NCBI GenBank assembly: GCA_011523825.1 | Contig: WTFX01000007.1 | Location: 1 to 64,000 of the forward strand | Length of the DNA stretch: 64,000 nt | From: Microthrixaceae bacterium | GTDB taxonomy: Bacteria; Actinomycetota; Acidimicrobiia; Acidimicrobiales; Poriferisodalaceae | Reading direction: 5' to 3' | In this document: in pieces, positions 17,817 through 27,293 of the stretch | How the letters are laid out: the number at the start of each line of letters is the position of its first letter | Numbering within the stretch: position 1 is the stretch's first letter | Notes under the pieces: model-generated | Databases searched by the model: none | What the model was told of the DNA's origin: nothing | Seen by the model: only the letters and a program-made list of their open reading frames with translations | Program-made: the position numbers and the translations under genes

Positions 17817-18578
17817 TCAGGCGAACTCGTGGGGCAGGTGACGGCGTGCGGCCCAGCCGAACAGCGTCCAGCCGAAGTCGGCCCCGGTCAGGTCTTCCCG
17901 GGCGATGCGTGCCGACTCGGCCGAGATCGGGATCGCTTCGCGGGCCTTCATCTGCACCTCGGCAACGCGTTCGGCGAGCACGAACCAGCCGACGGCATCG
18001 GCCGGGCTTGCCCCGACGGTCAGCAGGCCGTGGTTGGCCAAGATGACGGTGCGGCAGTCGCCCAGCGCGGCGGCGATGCGCTTGCCGCCGTCCGTCGACA
18101 TGATCTGCACCTCTTCGTCATCGAAGAGGGCGTGGTCCTCGAAGAAGCAGGTGGCTTCCTGGTTGATGGGCTCGATCATGCGGCGCTCGGCCGAGAACGG
18201 CGTGCCCCACTGCGTGTGCGTATGGGCGGCAGCGCCGATGTCGGGCCTGGCCTCGTGGATCGGGTGATGGATGGTGTACGCGCTCTCGTTGATGGCCGCG
18301 GGCCGGCCCTGCTGGTCAGTAGCGGTGCCGTCGGGCGCCACCAGCACGAGGTCGCTGGCGCTGGCCCGCTCGAACGGCACGCCGTAGCGCAGCAGCCACA
18401 TGTGGTCGGGCTGGATCGGGTCGCGACAGGTGATGTGGCCGTCACCCAGCTCGCCCCAGCGCAGCACCCCGAACAGGCGGTACGCACGGGCCAGATCGTC
18501 CATCAGCCGGGCGCGTTCGGCGTGCGGATCGGATTCGAACGGTTCAACCGCTGCCGCGGCGATGTCGCGAGCATTCAC
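17817..18578 (-). CDS. class II aldolase/adducin family protein
   Basis: 253 residues from the GTG start. The zinc-binding histidines appear as AAHTHTQWG near residue 120 and in the later ILANHGLL motif; GHITCRD and the INES element are other family features. Members are L-fuculose/rhamnulose-phosphate aldolases, decarboxylases or ribulose-phosphate epimerases. It is first in a minus-strand operon with glpD, and its promoter region carries a LacI-type palindrome shared with the divergent sugar-ABC ATPase, so a sugar-phosphate substrate is plausible. Confidence 0.87.
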   Translation of the reverse strand: MNARDIAAAAVEPFESDPHAERARLMDDLARAYRLFGVLRWGELGDGHITCRDPIQPDHMWLLRYGVPFERASASDLVLVAPDGTATDQQGRPAAINESAYTIHHPIHEARPDIGAAAHTHTQWGTPFSAERRMIEPINQEATCFFEDHALFDDEEVQIMSTDGGKRIAAALGDCRTVILANHGLLTVGASPADAVGWFVLAERVAEVQMKAREAIPISAESARIAREDLTGADFGWTLFGWAARRHLPHEFA

Positions 18579-18613
18579 AGCGCGAAGTCTGCCACGCCGC
18601 CTCCCCACGACCC

Positions 18614-18633
18614 GTCCGCAATCGCTTGCGGAC
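18614..18633. promoter_or_regulatory. LacI-family operator between aldolase and ABC ATPase genes
   Basis: GTCCGCAATCGCTTGCGGAC is an inverted repeat with one mismatch across its axis. Its core GCAA-TCGC-TTGC follows the LacI/GalR operator pattern. It lies 36 bases upstream of the aldolase start and 43 bases upstream of the divergent ATPase start, so one repressor could silence both. Two similar sites occur near the LacI gene itself. Confidence 0.7.
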
Positions 18634-18676
18634 TAGCCTCGGCCGCGCAGGTGTGCGTGCCTGAGATGGGGGTCAT

Positions 18677-19837
18677 ATGGCGACCGTCACCCTCGACCGG
18701 CTGACGAAGCAGTACCCGAACGGCTTCGTCGCCGTCACCGATCTGAATATCGACATCGCCGACGGCGAGTTCCTGGTGCTCGTCGGGCCGTCGGGCTGCG
18801 GCAAGTCCACGGCTCTGCGGATGGTGGCTGGGCTCGAGGAGATCAGCGACGGGGACTTGCTGATCGGCGACGAGCGCATGAACGACGTGGAGCCCAAGGA
18901 CCGCAACATCGCCATGGTGTTCCAGAGCTATGCGCTGTATCCCCACCTCGACGTGGCCCGCAACATCGGCTTCCCCCTGAAGCTCGCGGGAGTGCCCAAG
19001 GCCGAGATCGAAAAGCGCGTGACCGAGGCCGCCCGGCTGCTCGAGCTGGAGCCGCTGCTGGGCAACAAGCCGGCGCAACTGTCGGGTGGCCAGCGCCAAC
19101 GCGTGGCGATGGGCCGGGCGATCGTGCGCGACCCAGCGGTCTTCTTGATGGACGAGCCGCTGTCGAACCTCGACGCAAAGCTGCGGGTGCAAATGCGGGC
19201 CGAGATCACGGCGCTGCAGCACCGGCTGGGCGCCACCACCATCTACGTCACCCACGACCAGGTCGAAGCCATGACCATGGGCGATCGGGTCGCCGTGCTG
19301 AAGGACGGCGTGCTGCAGCAGGTGGACGGCCCGACCGACCTCTACGAGCACCCCGACAATCTCTTCGTGGCCGGATTCATCGGCGCACCGTCGATGAACC
19401 TGCGCACGGCCCGACTCACCTCCAGCACTGATGGCTGGCGGCTGCAGCTGGGCTCGCAAGTGCTGGAGCTATCCGAGCGTGTTCTGGATGCGCGACCGGC
19501 GCTGCGTGCCTACGACGGCGCCGACGTGGTGGTGGGCATCCGGCCCGAAGCGTTTGAGGACGCCTCAGTCGCAGGCGAGAACGGCAGGCCGCGCCTGTCA
19601 GCAGAGGTGTCGCTGTCCGAGGCCCTGGGCTCGGACCTGCTGCTGCACTTCCCGCTGGATGCGCCCTCGGTGGAGGCGGGCGATCCCGACGCGCTCGAAG
19701 GGATTGAGGATCGCATGGTGATTGCCAGGGTTCACCCGCGCAGCACCGCCCGCCCCGGCTCGGCGATCGAACTCAGCGTGGACGTCGACGAGCTGCACTT
19801 TTTCGACTCTGAGACCGAGGCTGCCATCCGGTCCTGA
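18677..19837 (+). CDS. CUT1 sugar ABC transporter ATPase (MsmK/UgpC type)
   Basis: 386 residues. The nucleotide-binding domain has Walker A GPSGCGKST, Q-loop FQSYALYPH, signature LSGGQRQR, Walker B VFLMDEPLSNLDAK and switch YVTHDQ. The C-terminal part from about residue 240 carries the MOI/TOBE regulatory fold typical of MalK/UgpC-class ATPases, which energise CUT1 sugar importers. No permease is adjacent on this strand. The orphan permease and binding-protein genes at 23.0-27.2 kb lack an ATPase and share a related operator, so this is the probable partner. Confidence 0.93.
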   Translation: MATVTLDRLTKQYPNGFVAVTDLNIDIADGEFLVLVGPSGCGKSTALRMVAGLEEISDGDLLIGDERMNDVEPKDRNIAMVFQSYALYPHLDVARNIGFPLKLAGVPKAEIEKRVTEAARLLELEPLLGNKPAQLSGGQRQRVAMGRAIVRDPAVFLMDEPLSNLDAKLRVQMRAEITALQHRLGATTIYVTHDQVEAMTMGDRVAVLKDGVLQQVDGPTDLYEHPDNLFVAGFIGAPSMNLRTARLTSSTDGWRLQLGSQVLELSERVLDARPALRAYDGADVVVGIRPEAFEDASVAGENGRPRLSAEVSLSEALGSDLLLHFPLDAPSVEAGDPDALEGIEDRMVIARVHPRSTARPGSAIELSVDVDELHFFDSETEAAIRS

Positions 19838-19841
19838 GTTC

Positions 19842-20912
19842 TCAGGGGTTCCAGAGCTTGCGGTGCGGCATGGTCTGCAGCACCAGTTGGCCGAAGAGGT
19901 CGCATTCGGCGATGTGGGGGTAGCCGGACAGGATGAACGCGTCGATGCCTGCGTCCCGGTAGGCGTCGAGCTTGGCGGCGACCTCGTCGGGGTCACCCAC
20001 GATGGCTGCGCCGGCACCGCTGCGGGCCCGGCCGATGCCCGTCCACAGGCCTGCTTCGGCGAAGCCGTCGTCGTCGGCGCTGTCGCGTAGTTGGGCTTGC
20101 CGCTGCACGCCGACGGAAGCCGAATCGAGCGCTCGGGCTCGGATCGATGCGCCGGTGTCGTCGTCGAGCTGGCTGACGAGCCGGCGGGTGGCGTCGATGG
20201 CCTCCGAGTTTGTGGGGCGCACGATCACGTGGGATCGCAGGCCGAACTTCAGCGCGCGCCCCACCGCGCTCGCCCGGTCTCGCATCTCGCTCACCGTTGC
20301 CGCAACGCCTGCCACGGTGTCGGGCCAGGTGAGGAACACATCGGCGGCGACCGCAGCGGTGTGCTTGGCGTCGTCGGAGAAACCCCCGAAGTAGAACGGC
20401 GGGCAGCGGCCGCTGACCGTGCCGACGCGCGGCGGGTCAAGCTGCACCGAGACGAACTCGCCGTCGAAGTCCACCGGCTGGCCGTCGAGCAGCCTCCGCA
20501 GCACCTCCATGTACTCGCGGGTGCGCTGGTAACGGGGGCCTGAGGGCAGCGGCGCGCCGGGCAGGTCGCTGGAGATGATGTTGATGGTGAGCCGCCCACC
20601 GGCCATCTGGTCGATGGAGGCGAGCTGGCGCGCCAACTGCGGCGGCCACAGCTCGCCCATGCGCACCGCGAGCAACAGGTTGATGCGCTGGGTGCGCGTG
20701 GCGATGCCGGCAGCGAACGCGGTGGCGTCGATGCCCAGCGTGTAGCCCGAGGGCAGCAGCACGTTGTCAAAGCCGTTGCGCTCAGCCGTGGTGACGATGT
20801 CGGCGCAGTGCTCCCACGTGCTGGCCAAAGTTGGGTCCGGCACGCCCAGGAACTCGTAGTCGTCGTCGCACAGCGCCGAGAACCAGGCGATCTCCGGCGG
20901 GGCTGTGCTCAT
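19842..20912 (-). CDS. LLM-class flavin-dependent monooxygenase (SsuD-like)
   Basis: 356-residue luciferase-like TIM barrel. The segments WEHCADIVTTAERNGFDNVLLPSGYTLG-type, INIISSDLPGAPLPSG and PFYFGGFSDDAKHTAA are typical of FMNH2-dependent alkanesulfonate monooxygenases and close relatives. These oxidise sulfonates or other small molecules and need a separate flavin reductase, none of which is adjacent. It converges with the ABC ATPase gene with four bases between their ends and lies 28 bases downstream of a Gfo/Idh oxidoreductase on its own strand. Confidence 0.87.
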   Translation of the reverse strand: MSTAPPEIAWFSALCDDDYEFLGVPDPTLASTWEHCADIVTTAERNGFDNVLLPSGYTLGIDATAFAAGIATRTQRINLLLAVRMGELWPPQLARQLASIDQMAGGRLTINIISSDLPGAPLPSGPRYQRTREYMEVLRRLLDGQPVDFDGEFVSVQLDPPRVGTVSGRCPPFYFGGFSDDAKHTAAVAADVFLTWPDTVAGVAATVSEMRDRASAVGRALKFGLRSHVIVRPTNSEAIDATRRLVSQLDDDTGASIRARALDSASVGVQRQAQLRDSADDDGFAEAGLWTGIGRARSGAGAAIVGDPDEVAAKLDAYRDAGIDAFILSGYPHIAECDLFGQLVLQTMPHRKLWNP

Positions 20913-20940
20913 GGCTGCGGCTCCGCAAGCTGGGCCGCAG

Positions 20941-22104
20941 TCACTGGCCCAGCTCCGCGGCGGTGAGCAGCTCGCTCATCTGCACGGGCCGACCTTCGTC
21001 AATCGAGATGTGGGCGGCGCGGCCGATGGCCACGGACCACAGCCCGTCGGCCAGGGTGCACTCCGCCGGGCTCGACGTGAGCACGGCATCACGGAAGCGC
21101 TCCAGCTCGATGTACGACGAGCCGTGGTGATGGCCGGTCACGGGCGCGGTGCTGGTGATCTGCTGCTCGGTCACGCTGCCGATCGAGTCGCGTTCGCGCA
21201 CGCCGATTCGCAGCACATCGTCGGGGATCAGCGCTTCGAGCTTGCCGTCATCGCCCACCACCGACAGCTCTTCCTGGTTGCGGGTGGCATCGGCGAACAT
21301 GCACAGGTCCAGCAGCGCCCGAGCGCCCGAGGCGAAGTCGACGATCACGAAAGCGTTGTCCAAGATGTCGGGCGTCTCGTCGCCGTAGCGCTCGTCGAGG
21401 TGGTTCAGATCCTGCGCTCCCGATGCCATGACGCGCACCGGCTCGCTCGGAACGATGACCCGCATGAGGTCGAAGAAGTGGCAGCACTTCTCCACCAGCG
21501 TCCCGCCGGTATTGCGATTGAACCGGTTCCAGTCGCGCACCTTCGGCTGGAACGGGAAGCGGTGCTCGCGGATGGCCACCATGCGGATCTGACCGACCGC
21601 CCCGGCGTGCGCTTGGGAGATCAGCGCGGCCACGGGTGCCATGTAGCGGTACTCCAACCCCACCCACACCAGCGGTGCTTCAGCCCCGAGCGCCCCGACG
21701 CCGTCGATGATGCGGCGGCAGTCATCCAGCGTGGTGGCCAGCGGCTTCTCGACGAGCTGGGGCACGCCGGCATCCGCCACGTCCAGGACGATGTCGGTGT
21801 GCAGGTGGTTCGGCGTTGCGACCACCACGGCATCGCACAGCCCTGCGTCCAGGAGCTCCCGGTGGTCGTCGAAGCACGGCACCGGGTCGAGCCCGCTGCA
21901 GGCCAGCTCGTGCTGGGCCGCCTTGAGCGACGGCTCCCAGTTGTCGCACAAGGCCGCGACCTCGGCGCCGTCGAGCGCGATCACGTTGGCTATGTGCTCG
22001 ACGCCCATCATGCCGGTGCCGACGACGCCGAGGCGCATCGGTTCACGGGCCGCTCCGGCCACGGCTTCGCCTTCGGTCTCAGCCTCTTGGGTGCCGTCGC
22101 TCAC
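20941..22104 (-). CDS. Gfo/Idh/MocA-family oxidoreductase
   Basis: 387 residues starting at a GTG that overlaps the preceding aldo-keto reductase stop by four bases (GTGA). The Rossmann motif MRLGVVGTGMMGVEHI appears after a 23-residue acidic leader. The EKP motif of this family is represented by VEKPLATT near residue 125 with the following dinucleotide-contact residues. These enzymes oxidise sugars or inositols with NAD(P). Its position directly downstream of a CUT1 sugar transporter fits a role in processing the imported sugar. Confidence 0.9.
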   Translation of the reverse strand: MSDGTQEAETEGEAVAGAAREPMRLGVVGTGMMGVEHIANVIALDGAEVAALCDNWEPSLKAAQHELACSGLDPVPCFDDHRELLDAGLCDAVVVATPNHLHTDIVLDVADAGVPQLVEKPLATTLDDCRRIIDGVGALGAEAPLVWVGLEYRYMAPVAALISQAHAGAVGQIRMVAIREHRFPFQPKVRDWNRFNRNTGGTLVEKCCHFFDLMRVIVPSEPVRVMASGAQDLNHLDERYGDETPDILDNAFVIVDFASGARALLDLCMFADATRNQEELSVVGDDGKLEALIPDDVLRIGVRERDSIGSVTEQQITSTAPVTGHHHGSSYIELERFRDAVLTSSPAECTLADGLWSVAIGRAAHISIDEGRPVQMSELLTAAELGQ

Positions 22105-23024
22105 GGCAATGGCTGACCTTCGGAGGCTTCGACAAGGTCGTACATGTCGTTGCGATCGAGCTGCACGCTGAGCGCTGCCTGCATTGCTTCGAGCCGTTCG
22201 GGTTGCTGGCTGCCGACGATGGCCACCGGAGCGGTCGGGTGCGCGAGCACGAAGGCCACGCACACTGCGGCGCGGTCGACGCCCTCCCGCTCGGCCAGAC
22301 GATCCAGCGTGGCCAGCAGTTCCGGTCGTACCCCACTGTCCTCGCCCGCATGTGCCATGAGTCGCCCGCCTGCCAGCGGGCTCCATGCCAGCGGCACCAT
22401 GCCCATCTCCGAGCACAGGTCCAGCGTGCCGTCGCGCAGCGGGTCCAGGCAGGCGGCCGAGTATTCGGGCTGGGTGCTCACGAGCGGTGCATCCAGGTGG
22501 GCTGCCAGGGCCCGGGTCTGCGCGGGCGTGTAGTTGGAGACCCCGACGGCTCCGGCGAGCCCATCGGCAACCAGCCCGTCGAGCGCGGCGGCCACCTCGG
22601 CTGGGTGCGTGAACATGTCGGGTCGGTGCACCTGGTACAGGTCGACGCGGTCGGTCCCCAGCCGGGCCAGCGAGGCTTCACACGCCGACCGCATGGCGGC
22701 AGCGCCCGAGTCATACGGCACGGGCGGCACGATGCCGCCCTTGGTGGCGAGCACCATGCGATCGCGCAGGTCTGGCCGGGCTCGCAGCACCGCACCCAGG
22801 TTCTCCTCGCAGCTGCCGAAGCCGGTGCCGCCCCAGTCCAGGCCGTACACGTCGGCGATGTCGACCAGGTTCATGCCGAGCTCCAGACCGGCTTCGATCA
22901 GCGCCGCGTTCTGCCCGACGTCGGTGCCGGTGAAACGCCAGAGGCCCAGCGCCAGCGGCCCGACCTCGACACCGCCCGGTCCGAGCCCTCGTGGGCCCGT
23001 GCGCACCAGGTTCGAGGCGTCCAC
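22101..23024 (-). CDS. aldo-keto reductase
   Basis: 307-residue (alpha/beta)8 barrel. The catalytic tetrad is seen as Asp and Tyr in VDIADVYG, Lys in VLATKGGI and His in LYQVHRPD. The cofactor segment VGVSNYTPAQ follows. The GTG chosen lies six bases past the permease stop; a TTG nine bases earlier would overlap that stop by four bases and is equally possible. It likely reduces or oxidises an aldose or keto sugar brought in by the neighbouring transporter. Confidence 0.87.
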   Translation of the reverse strand: MDASNLVRTGPRGLGPGGVEVGPLALGLWRFTGTDVGQNAALIEAGLELGMNLVDIADVYGLDWGGTGFGSCEENLGAVLRARPDLRDRMVLATKGGIVPPVPYDSGAAAMRSACEASLARLGTDRVDLYQVHRPDMFTHPAEVAAALDGLVADGLAGAVGVSNYTPAQTRALAAHLDAPLVSTQPEYSAACLDPLRDGTLDLCSEMGMVPLAWSPLAGGRLMAHAGEDSGVRPELLATLDRLAEREGVDRAAVCVAFVLAHPTAPVAIVGSQQPERLEAMQAALSVQLDRNDMYDLVEASEGQPLP

Positions 23025-23029
23025 CGCCG

Positions 23030-24025
23030 TCAAGACTTCACCGAGCCGGCCAGCAGCCCGCGCACGAAGAACCGCTGCAGGAAGAAGAACACCAGCATCG
23101 GCACGCCCGCCTGCACGAAGGCACCCGCCGACAGCAGGTGTTCGCGCAGGCCGAATTCTCCCGCCATCGAGGCGATCTTGATGGTGGCGGGGTAGTTCTC
23201 GCCTGCCGCGCCGAGCATCGTCAGGGCGATCAGGTAGTCGTTCCAGGTCCACAGGAACTGGAAGATGGCGAAGGCCGCCAGGGCGGGAACCGACAGCGGC
23301 ACGACGATGCGCCAGAAGATGGTGAAGTGGTCGGCGCCGTCGATGCGGGCGGCCTCGAACAGCTCGCCGGGCAGCGTCGAGATGTAGTTGTGCAGCAGGA
23401 AGATGGCGAACGGCAAGGCGAAGGCCGTATGCGTCAGCCAGACCGCGGTTGCGGTGCCGGCGAGGCTGAAGTCCGGGAACAGCGTGACGACGATCTCGGT
23501 GCCGGGCAGGGTCCAGTGCGCACCGCCGGCGAACATCTGCAGCAACGGCAGCAAGGCGACCTGGTTGGGCAGGGCCAGCAGCGAGACCGTGCCGATGAAC
23601 AGCCACTCGCGGCCCCGGAACGGGATCCACGCGAACGCATACGCCGCCAGCGCGGCGATGGCGATCGGGATGATCGTCGCCGGAATCGCGATGGCGAAGG
23701 AGTTGAGCAGCGCCTGCCACAGCCCGCCGGTCTGCTCGCCCGATGACAGCACATCGGCGTAGTTCTCCAGCGTCCAGTTGCCTTCGGTGAACGACGTCCA
23801 CCAGCCCGAGGCGCGCTGATCGTCACGATGCCGGAACGAGTTGAGGAACAGGCTGCCGGTGGGAACGCTCCAGACGATCACCATCAGCCACAGCACCCAG
23901 GCAGGTATCGAGCGCAGGAAGCGGTACACCGCCCGCCCGACACGGTCGGGGCCGCGCCGCCCGCGCTGCGCCGAACCGCTGCCTGCCGGCCCTGCGGCCG
24001 CTGCGGTCTCGGTGGCGCTACTCAC
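23030..24025 (-). CDS. CUT1 sugar ABC permease, MalG type
   Basis: 331 residues, six predicted transmembrane helices. The EAA loop EAARIDGADHFTIFWRIVVPL is near residue 230. An N-terminal soluble arm of about 35 residues is Ala/Gly/Arg-rich. The family pattern of one N-terminal helix followed by five and a cytosolic contact to the ATPase is met. The start overlaps the end of the MalF-type permease by eight bases, indicating a coupled heterodimer. Confidence 0.9.
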   Translation of the reverse strand: MSSATETAAAAGPAGSGSAQRGRRGPDRVGRAVYRFLRSIPAWVLWLMVIVWSVPTGSLFLNSFRHRDDQRASGWWTSFTEGNWTLENYADVLSSGEQTGGLWQALLNSFAIAIPATIIPIAIAALAAYAFAWIPFRGREWLFIGTVSLLALPNQVALLPLLQMFAGGAHWTLPGTEIVVTLFPDFSLAGTATAVWLTHTAFALPFAIFLLHNYISTLPGELFEAARIDGADHFTIFWRIVVPLSVPALAAFAIFQFLWTWNDYLIALTMLGAAGENYPATIKIASMAGEFGLREHLLSAGAFVQAGVPMLVFFFLQRFFVRGLLAGSVKS

Positions 24026-25640
24026 CGCGCTGCATCCGTCTGATGTTGAGGCCCATGACGGGCACCACGCCCAGGAACAGCACCACCGCCAGGGCCGAAC
24101 CCAGCCCCAGGTTGAACTCGGTGAAGCTGCGCTGCCACATCTCGTTGGCGATGACCTGCGTGCCGAAGTTGCCGTTGGTCATCACCCGCACGATGTCGAA
24201 CACCTTCATGACCAGCACGATCATGGCGGTCATGACCACCGTGATGGTGGGCACGATGGTGGGCAGCGTCACCCCGAAGAACACCTGGCGCTCGTCGGCG
24301 CCGTCGACGCGGGCCGCCTCGATCAGGTCGGCCGGCACGGCCTTGATCGCCGCCGACAGGATCACCATGGCGAATCCCGTCTGTATCCAGATGAGCACCA
24401 CCATCAACCACACGTTGTTGAAGGGCGATTCCTGGACGAACAGGATGGTCCCCGCGATCGGCTCGTCATTGGGACCGAGCGCCGAGCCGCCCACGCCGGG
24501 ACCCAGGAAGCGGTAGATCAGCCACAGCAGCGGGATGGCCGCAACCGCCGACCCCACAGCGATCGCCGACTGCCGCCGCCGCACGCCGAACGCGCACAGC
24601 GCGGTGAGCAAGACAGTGACGGCGGCCAGCACAGCAACGGCGATCCACGCGCCGCCGGTGGACGGCCTCAGCGTGCCCAGCCAGACCCAGATGGCGTTCA
24701 TCAGCCCGGTCTGGGATTTCTGCGGCGGCCGGGCGATGTACATGAAGCGCCAGATGATCCCCGCTCCGACGAAGGAGATCGCCATCGGCAGGAAGATCAG
24801 GCTCTTGGCGAACGACTCGCGCTTGGTGCGGTCGGCGATCACTGCGGCCAGCAGGCCCAGCGCCGTGGACAGGAAGGTGACCGCCACCACCCACCACAGG
24901 TTGTTCATCACGGTGCCGCGCAGGTTGGCGAACACGGCGAAGCTCAGCAGCAGGCCGCCGCCGAGCCCGATCCCGATGGTGCTGGCCGACACGTCAGCCC
25001 TGACGCCGCGACTGCGGCCCCGACTCATCGCGATGAGGGTTGCAATGGCGAACAGAATGAGGCTGCCCCAGAACAAGCGGCTGCCGAAGATGCCGGCCCA
25101 GCCCGACAGATCCACACTCTGCGCGTTGGTGAATATCTCGCCGTAGTTGGCGAGCCCGCGGAAGCTCTCGCCCGCCTTGTCGAACAGCGACAGGTAGATG
25201 GTGCGCAGCAGCGGCACAATCAGCCCCAGCGCGACGAACAGCAGGGCGGGTCCCACGAACGTGAGCGCTCGCAGCCGGCCCTGCAGCGTGGCGATGCGGT
25301 CACCGGCAGGAGACCGCCTCACACCGGCTGCCGCACCCGCCAGCCCGAACACAGCAGCTCCGATGACAATCCACATGAGGGTCGGGCTGATCCACCCGAA
25401 TGAGGGACCGTCCAGCAGCGGCGTGCACTCATCGTTGCGGGAACCCTCGACTGCGACGCATCTGCGGAGTCCCGCCGCCACCGCGCCCGCGCCTGCGCCG
25501 ACGAGCACACCCGCCACCGCCGCCACGACGGCCCAGCGGCGCTCGACCAGTCCGAACAGCCGGTGGGTGCCCCAGAACACGGCGGCACTGGCGCCGACGG
25601 AGATCACGATGCCCAGAAAGGCACCCCACAGCGCTGCCAT
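24018..25640 (-). CDS. CUT1 sugar ABC permease, MalF type (long)
   Basis: 540 residues, longer than a simple UgpA-type subunit because of two to three additional N-terminal helices and a periplasmic segment before the conserved module, as in MalF. The EAA loop IEAARVDGADERQVFFGVTLP is near residue 435. It is the partner of the following MalG-type gene and probably imports an alpha-glucoside or oligosaccharide. A stable hairpin separates it from the binding-protein gene upstream. Confidence 0.88.
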   Translation of the reverse strand: MAALWGAFLGIVISVGASAAVFWGTHRLFGLVERRWAVVAAVAGVLVGAGAGAVAAGLRRCVAVEGSRNDECTPLLDGPSFGWISPTLMWIVIGAAVFGLAGAAAGVRRSPAGDRIATLQGRLRALTFVGPALLFVALGLIVPLLRTIYLSLFDKAGESFRGLANYGEIFTNAQSVDLSGWAGIFGSRLFWGSLILFAIATLIAMSRGRSRGVRADVSASTIGIGLGGGLLLSFAVFANLRGTVMNNLWWVVAVTFLSTALGLLAAVIADRTKRESFAKSLIFLPMAISFVGAGIIWRFMYIARPPQKSQTGLMNAIWVWLGTLRPSTGGAWIAVAVLAAVTVLLTALCAFGVRRRQSAIAVGSAVAAIPLLWLIYRFLGPGVGGSALGPNDEPIAGTILFVQESPFNNVWLMVVLIWIQTGFAMVILSAAIKAVPADLIEAARVDGADERQVFFGVTLPTIVPTITVVMTAMIVLVMKVFDIVRVMTNGNFGTQVIANEMWQRSFTEFNLGLGSALAVVLFLGVVPVMGLNIRRMQRGE

Positions 25641-25728
25641 CGTCGCAGTCTTACAGGCGACCGGCCGGCGGGGAGAGCCGTGAGTCGGCGCACCTCCCCG
25701 GGGGGCTCAACGGATGTCCGTACGCGCC

Positions 25729-25760
25729 GGAGGCCGGCCCACGTCGGCGGGCCGGCCTCC
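25729..25760. terminator. 12-bp intercistronic hairpin between binding protein and permeases
   Basis: A perfect stem GGAGGCCGGCCC with its complement encloses an eight-base loop. It is located in the 166-base gap after the binding-protein stop and before the MalF-type start, with no T-tract on the minus strand. Hairpins at this place commonly stabilise the upstream message or allow partial termination so that binding protein exceeds permease. Confidence 0.55.
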
Positions 25761-25806
25761 GTTCACGCATGTTGTTGCTCAGCCGTCCTCGAACGACTGC
25801 CGCCGC

Positions 25807-27249
25807 CTACTGCGGCCAGCTGTCGTCGATGGCTTGCGTTGCCTCGGCAACGGTCTTGTCGCCATTGACGACGGCGGTGCCCTCGGTCCAGAAGGTGCCG
25901 GCGCCGACTTCGGCAGGCATCAGGTCTGAACCGTCGAAGCGCACGACATCGGCGTTCTGCAGGATGTCGAGGAACGACTGCTCGAGCGGCTGGTACACGC
26001 TCGGGTCCTGGTTCGTCGCTGCCGACAGGAAGCCGGACAGGCCACCGCCCTTGCGCTCGGTCTGTGCCTGCTGGCGCACCTCGGCGTACTCGGAGCTGGC
26101 GAAGTACTTCATGACTTCCCACACCTCAGGAGCGTCGCGGAAGGCGCCCACCAGGGTGCCGGCGCCCAGCACAGGCTGGTCGCCCTTGACCGACGGGAAG
26201 TAGAAGGTGTCCACGGCATCGGCCGAGCCGTCGGCGAATGCGGTTCCCTCCGGGATGAACGCCGCGTAGAAGGACGCCTGACGGTGCATCATGCAGTCGT
26301 CGTCGACCAGCGGCTGGCCGTTGTCGCCGAATGGAGTGGCGGCGATGGAGCCGCCCGCGGCGAACACCATGCCCGGCGTGTTCCACAGGTCGAGCACCTC
26401 GGTGAACACACCGCTCACCTTGTCGCTGGAGAAGGCCAGTTCGCCGGCGACCCACGCGTCGTAGTCCTCAGGCGTGTGGAAGCGCAGCATCAGGTCCTCC
26501 ACCCAGTCGGTGAAGGTCCAGCCGGTGGCCGGACCGCTCTCGATGCCGATGCAGAACGGGGTGTCGCCGTTGGCGATCATCTCGGCCGACAGCGCCTTGA
26601 GCTCGTCCCAGGTGCCGGGCACCGAGTAGCCCTTCGACTCGAACAGCGCCGGCTTGTACCAGACCAGCGACTTCAGGTCCGACTTGTTCGGAATGCCGTA
26701 CTGGGTTCCGTCGACATCGCCGAACGCCGTCCACGCAGGCGTCCAGTGCTCGTTCATGGCTGCGATGACATCGTCTGGCAGCGCGATGAGGTGGCCGTCA
26801 CGTGCGAAGTCGGCCAGCTTGCCCGGCTGCGGGAAGATGAAGATGTCCGGCGGGTTGCCGCCGGCAGCTTGCGCATTGATCTGGTCTGCAGCGTCGCGGG
26901 CACCGGTGTAGCTGATCTCGATGCCGGTCTGGGCAGCGAAGTGGTCGAGCGCATCTCGCAGCGCGCCGGCCTCCTCGTCGCTGGACTCGGGACCGAAGAC
27001 GGTCACCTTGGTGCCCGACAGGTCCATCATGTCGTCGGACATGTCGTCATCCATGGAGTCGTCCATCGACTCGTCATCCATGGAGTCGTCCATCGACTCT
27101 TCGGCCATCGCTTCGGTTGCGGCCGGCGCCTCTTCGGCGTCTCCGTCGTCATCGCTGCCGCACGCCGCCGCGATGAGTCCGAAGGCCAGCGCGATGGCCA
27201 GAAGACGCGCCCAGCGGAGTCGGGTGCGTCTGTTGCTGTGGTCTTTCAT
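25807..27249 (-). CDS. CUT1 sugar ABC substrate-binding lipoprotein
   Basis: 480 residues. The start chosen has a strong GGGAGGA eight bases upstream. A signal peptide ends in the lipobox LIAAAC. The mature protein begins with an extended acidic linker of repeated MDDSMDDE units up to about residue 75, then the class 1 extracellular solute-binding fold (VTVFGPESSDEEAGALRDAL, YTGARDAADQI, PDIFIFPQPG). This is the AglE/GacH alpha-glucoside class of protein. An LacI operator lies 45-58 bases upstream. It is the first gene of the transporter operon. Confidence 0.9.
   Translation of the reverse strand: MKDHSNRRTRLRWARLLAIALAFGLIAAACGSDDDGDAEEAPAATEAMAEESMDDSMDDESMDDSMDDDMSDDMMDLSGTKVTVFGPESSDEEAGALRDALDHFAAQTGIEISYTGARDAADQINAQAAGGNPPDIFIFPQPGKLADFARDGHLIALPDDVIAAMNEHWTPAWTAFGDVDGTQYGIPNKSDLKSLVWYKPALFESKGYSVPGTWDELKALSAEMIANGDTPFCIGIESGPATGWTFTDWVEDLMLRFHTPEDYDAWVAGELAFSSDKVSGVFTEVLDLWNTPGMVFAAGGSIAATPFGDNGQPLVDDDCMMHRQASFYAAFIPEGTAFADGSADAVDTFYFPSVKGDQPVLGAGTLVGAFRDAPEVWEVMKYFASSEYAEVRQQAQTERKGGGLSGFLSAATNQDPSVYQPLEQSFLDILQNADVVRFDGSDLMPAEVGAGTFWTEGTAVVNGDKTVAEATQAIDDSWPQ
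27045..27098. repeat. 27-bp perfect tandem duplication in the lipoprotein linker
   Basis: Two identical 27-base units encode the acidic DSMDDESMD repeats just after the lipid anchor of the sugar-binding protein. The perfect identity and multiple-of-three length point to recent slippage that lengthens a flexible tether without breaking the frame. Confidence 0.8.
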
Positions 27250-27293
27250 GTGTTCCTCCCTGGGGGGACGCAAATCGGTGCGCCCGTGCACGT

